The notes below the pieces were generated by a model, which saw only the letters and a program-made list of their open reading frames with translations, was not told the DNA's origin and did not search any database. From positions 1 to 64,000 of the forward strand of contig DATBKU010000086.1 in NCBI GenBank assembly GCA_036555725.1: a DNA stretch of 64,000 bases, read 5' to 3'. Below are positions 63,632 to 64,000 of the stretch, piece after piece. Within the stretch, counting starts at the first letter, position 1, and every line of letters starts with the position of its first letter. The position numbers were made by a program, and so were the translations under genes. Source of the stretch: CALAED01 sp036555725 (GTDB lineage: Bacteria > Actinomycetota > Actinomycetes > Streptosporangiales > Streptosporangiaceae).

Positions 63632-64000
63632 ATGAACGCCAACCGGGTGGCCCGCTTGCCCTGCGGCCATTGGTCCAAGTGGATCGTCCTCGCGCTGTGG
63701 GTGGTGATCGTGGTGATCGCCGGCCCGCTTGCCGGGAAGCTCAATAGCGCGCAGAAGAACGACGCGTCCAGCTGGCTGCCCAAGAACGCCGAGTCCACCC
63801 AGGTGGTGAACCTCTCGGAGCAGTTCCGGCCGAGCGACACCTTCCCCGCGCTGATCGTCTACGACCGCGGTGGCAGCGCGGTCACCCCCGCCGACCAGGC
63901 CAAGGCCGCCGCCGACGTGGCGCGGTTCAAGGGCGTGCAGCACGTGGTCCAGGTGATCGGACCCATCCCGGCCAAGGACGGTCAGGCGCTGCAGACCATC
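63632..64000 (+). CDS. MMPL family transporter, N-terminal part (partial at right edge)
   Basis: Starts MNANRVARLPCGHWSKWIV and continues with a first membrane helix (VLALWVVIVVIAGPLAG), then a large outside domain beginning LPKNAESTQVVNLSEQF and ALIVYDRGG. This is the MmpL/RND-type lipid exporter pattern of actinobacteria, usually about 700-1000 aa; only 123 residues are inside the window. GGGGGA before the ATG. It may export lipids. Confidence 0.85.
   Translation, partial: MNANRVARLPCGHWSKWIVLALWVVIVVIAGPLAGKLNSAQKNDASSWLPKNAESTQVVNLSEQFRPSDTFPALIVYDRGGSAVTPADQAKAAADVARFKGVQHVVQVIGPIPAKDGQALQTI

Overview
The window looks like chromosomal DNA of a high-GC actinobacterium, probably a filamentous actinomycete. 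GC is about 70% through most of it. Starts are often GTG with GGAGG-type ribosome binding sites, and many genes overlap by ATGA or GTGA. Gene content fits as well: an ECF41 sigma factor, a deazaflavin (F420)-type oxidoreductase, streptogrisin-like proteases, a LAL-type LuxR regulator, an actinobacterial P450 and a KstR-like operator. Neither phylum-level placement nor genus can be proved from the sequence alone. I saw no rRNA, tRNA, CRISPR array or intact insertion sequence.

Layout. 0-4 kb: end of an XRE-type regulator, an LUD protein and ECF41 sigma gene that share a divergent promoter pair, and an SDR/MarR pair with twin operators. 4-10.3 kb: a GntR-regulated sugar locus (two permeases, a binding lipoprotein, a GH127 glycosidase). 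10.3-17 kb: a distinctly lower-GC island with a condensation-domain-like acyltransferase, a GT8 glycosyltransferase, a 2H-phosphoesterase-like protein, a 32-residue peptide gene, a B12-binding radical SAM protein and a UDP-galactopyranose-mutase-like flavoprotein. 17-20 kb: an SRPBCC protein, then a dehydrogenase and an enolase-superfamily acid-sugar dehydratase preceded by the same operator motif as the 4.8 kb sugar locus. 20.2-20.96 kb: a junction of two gene fragments. 21-28 kb: acyl-CoA thioesterase, acyl-CoA synthetase, F420-type oxidoreductase, LysR/SDR pair, and a KstR-site-preceded SDR/DapB-like pair, suggestive of steroid or lipid catabolism. 28-32 kb: peroxiredoxin, beta-propeller, two tandem secreted proteases. 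32-39 kb: modBC without modA, a GlxA-type regulator, a Met-rich membrane protein, a UDP-sulfoquinovose synthase with a methyltransferase. 39-51 kb: ribokinase, CGNR and TetR regulators, a semialdehyde dehydrogenase, a GT87/epimerase/GT2 glycan set, an ABC exporter with a GbsR-type regulator, a secreted SGNH esterase. 51.5-64 kb: a GMC (cholesterol-oxidase-like) oxidoreductase with an extra C-terminal domain, a Cys-nucleophile hydrolase, a LAL regulator, HrpA, a P450 and the start of an MMPL transporter.

The best candidate for an undescribed system is the 10.3-17 kb island. Its core is a peptide gene of 32 codons, translationally coupled on its 5' side and 14 bp upstream of a B12-type radical SAM gene that has an unusual CX8CX2C cluster motif. 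Acyltransferase, glycosyltransferase and sugar ring-contraction genes surround it. The expected product would be a modified, possibly glycosylated and acylated peptide or glycolipid. This is inference from gene content: no homolog search could be run. The sugar genes on both sides share an operator-like motif, so the island may have been inserted into, or placed beside, an older sugar-catabolic locus.
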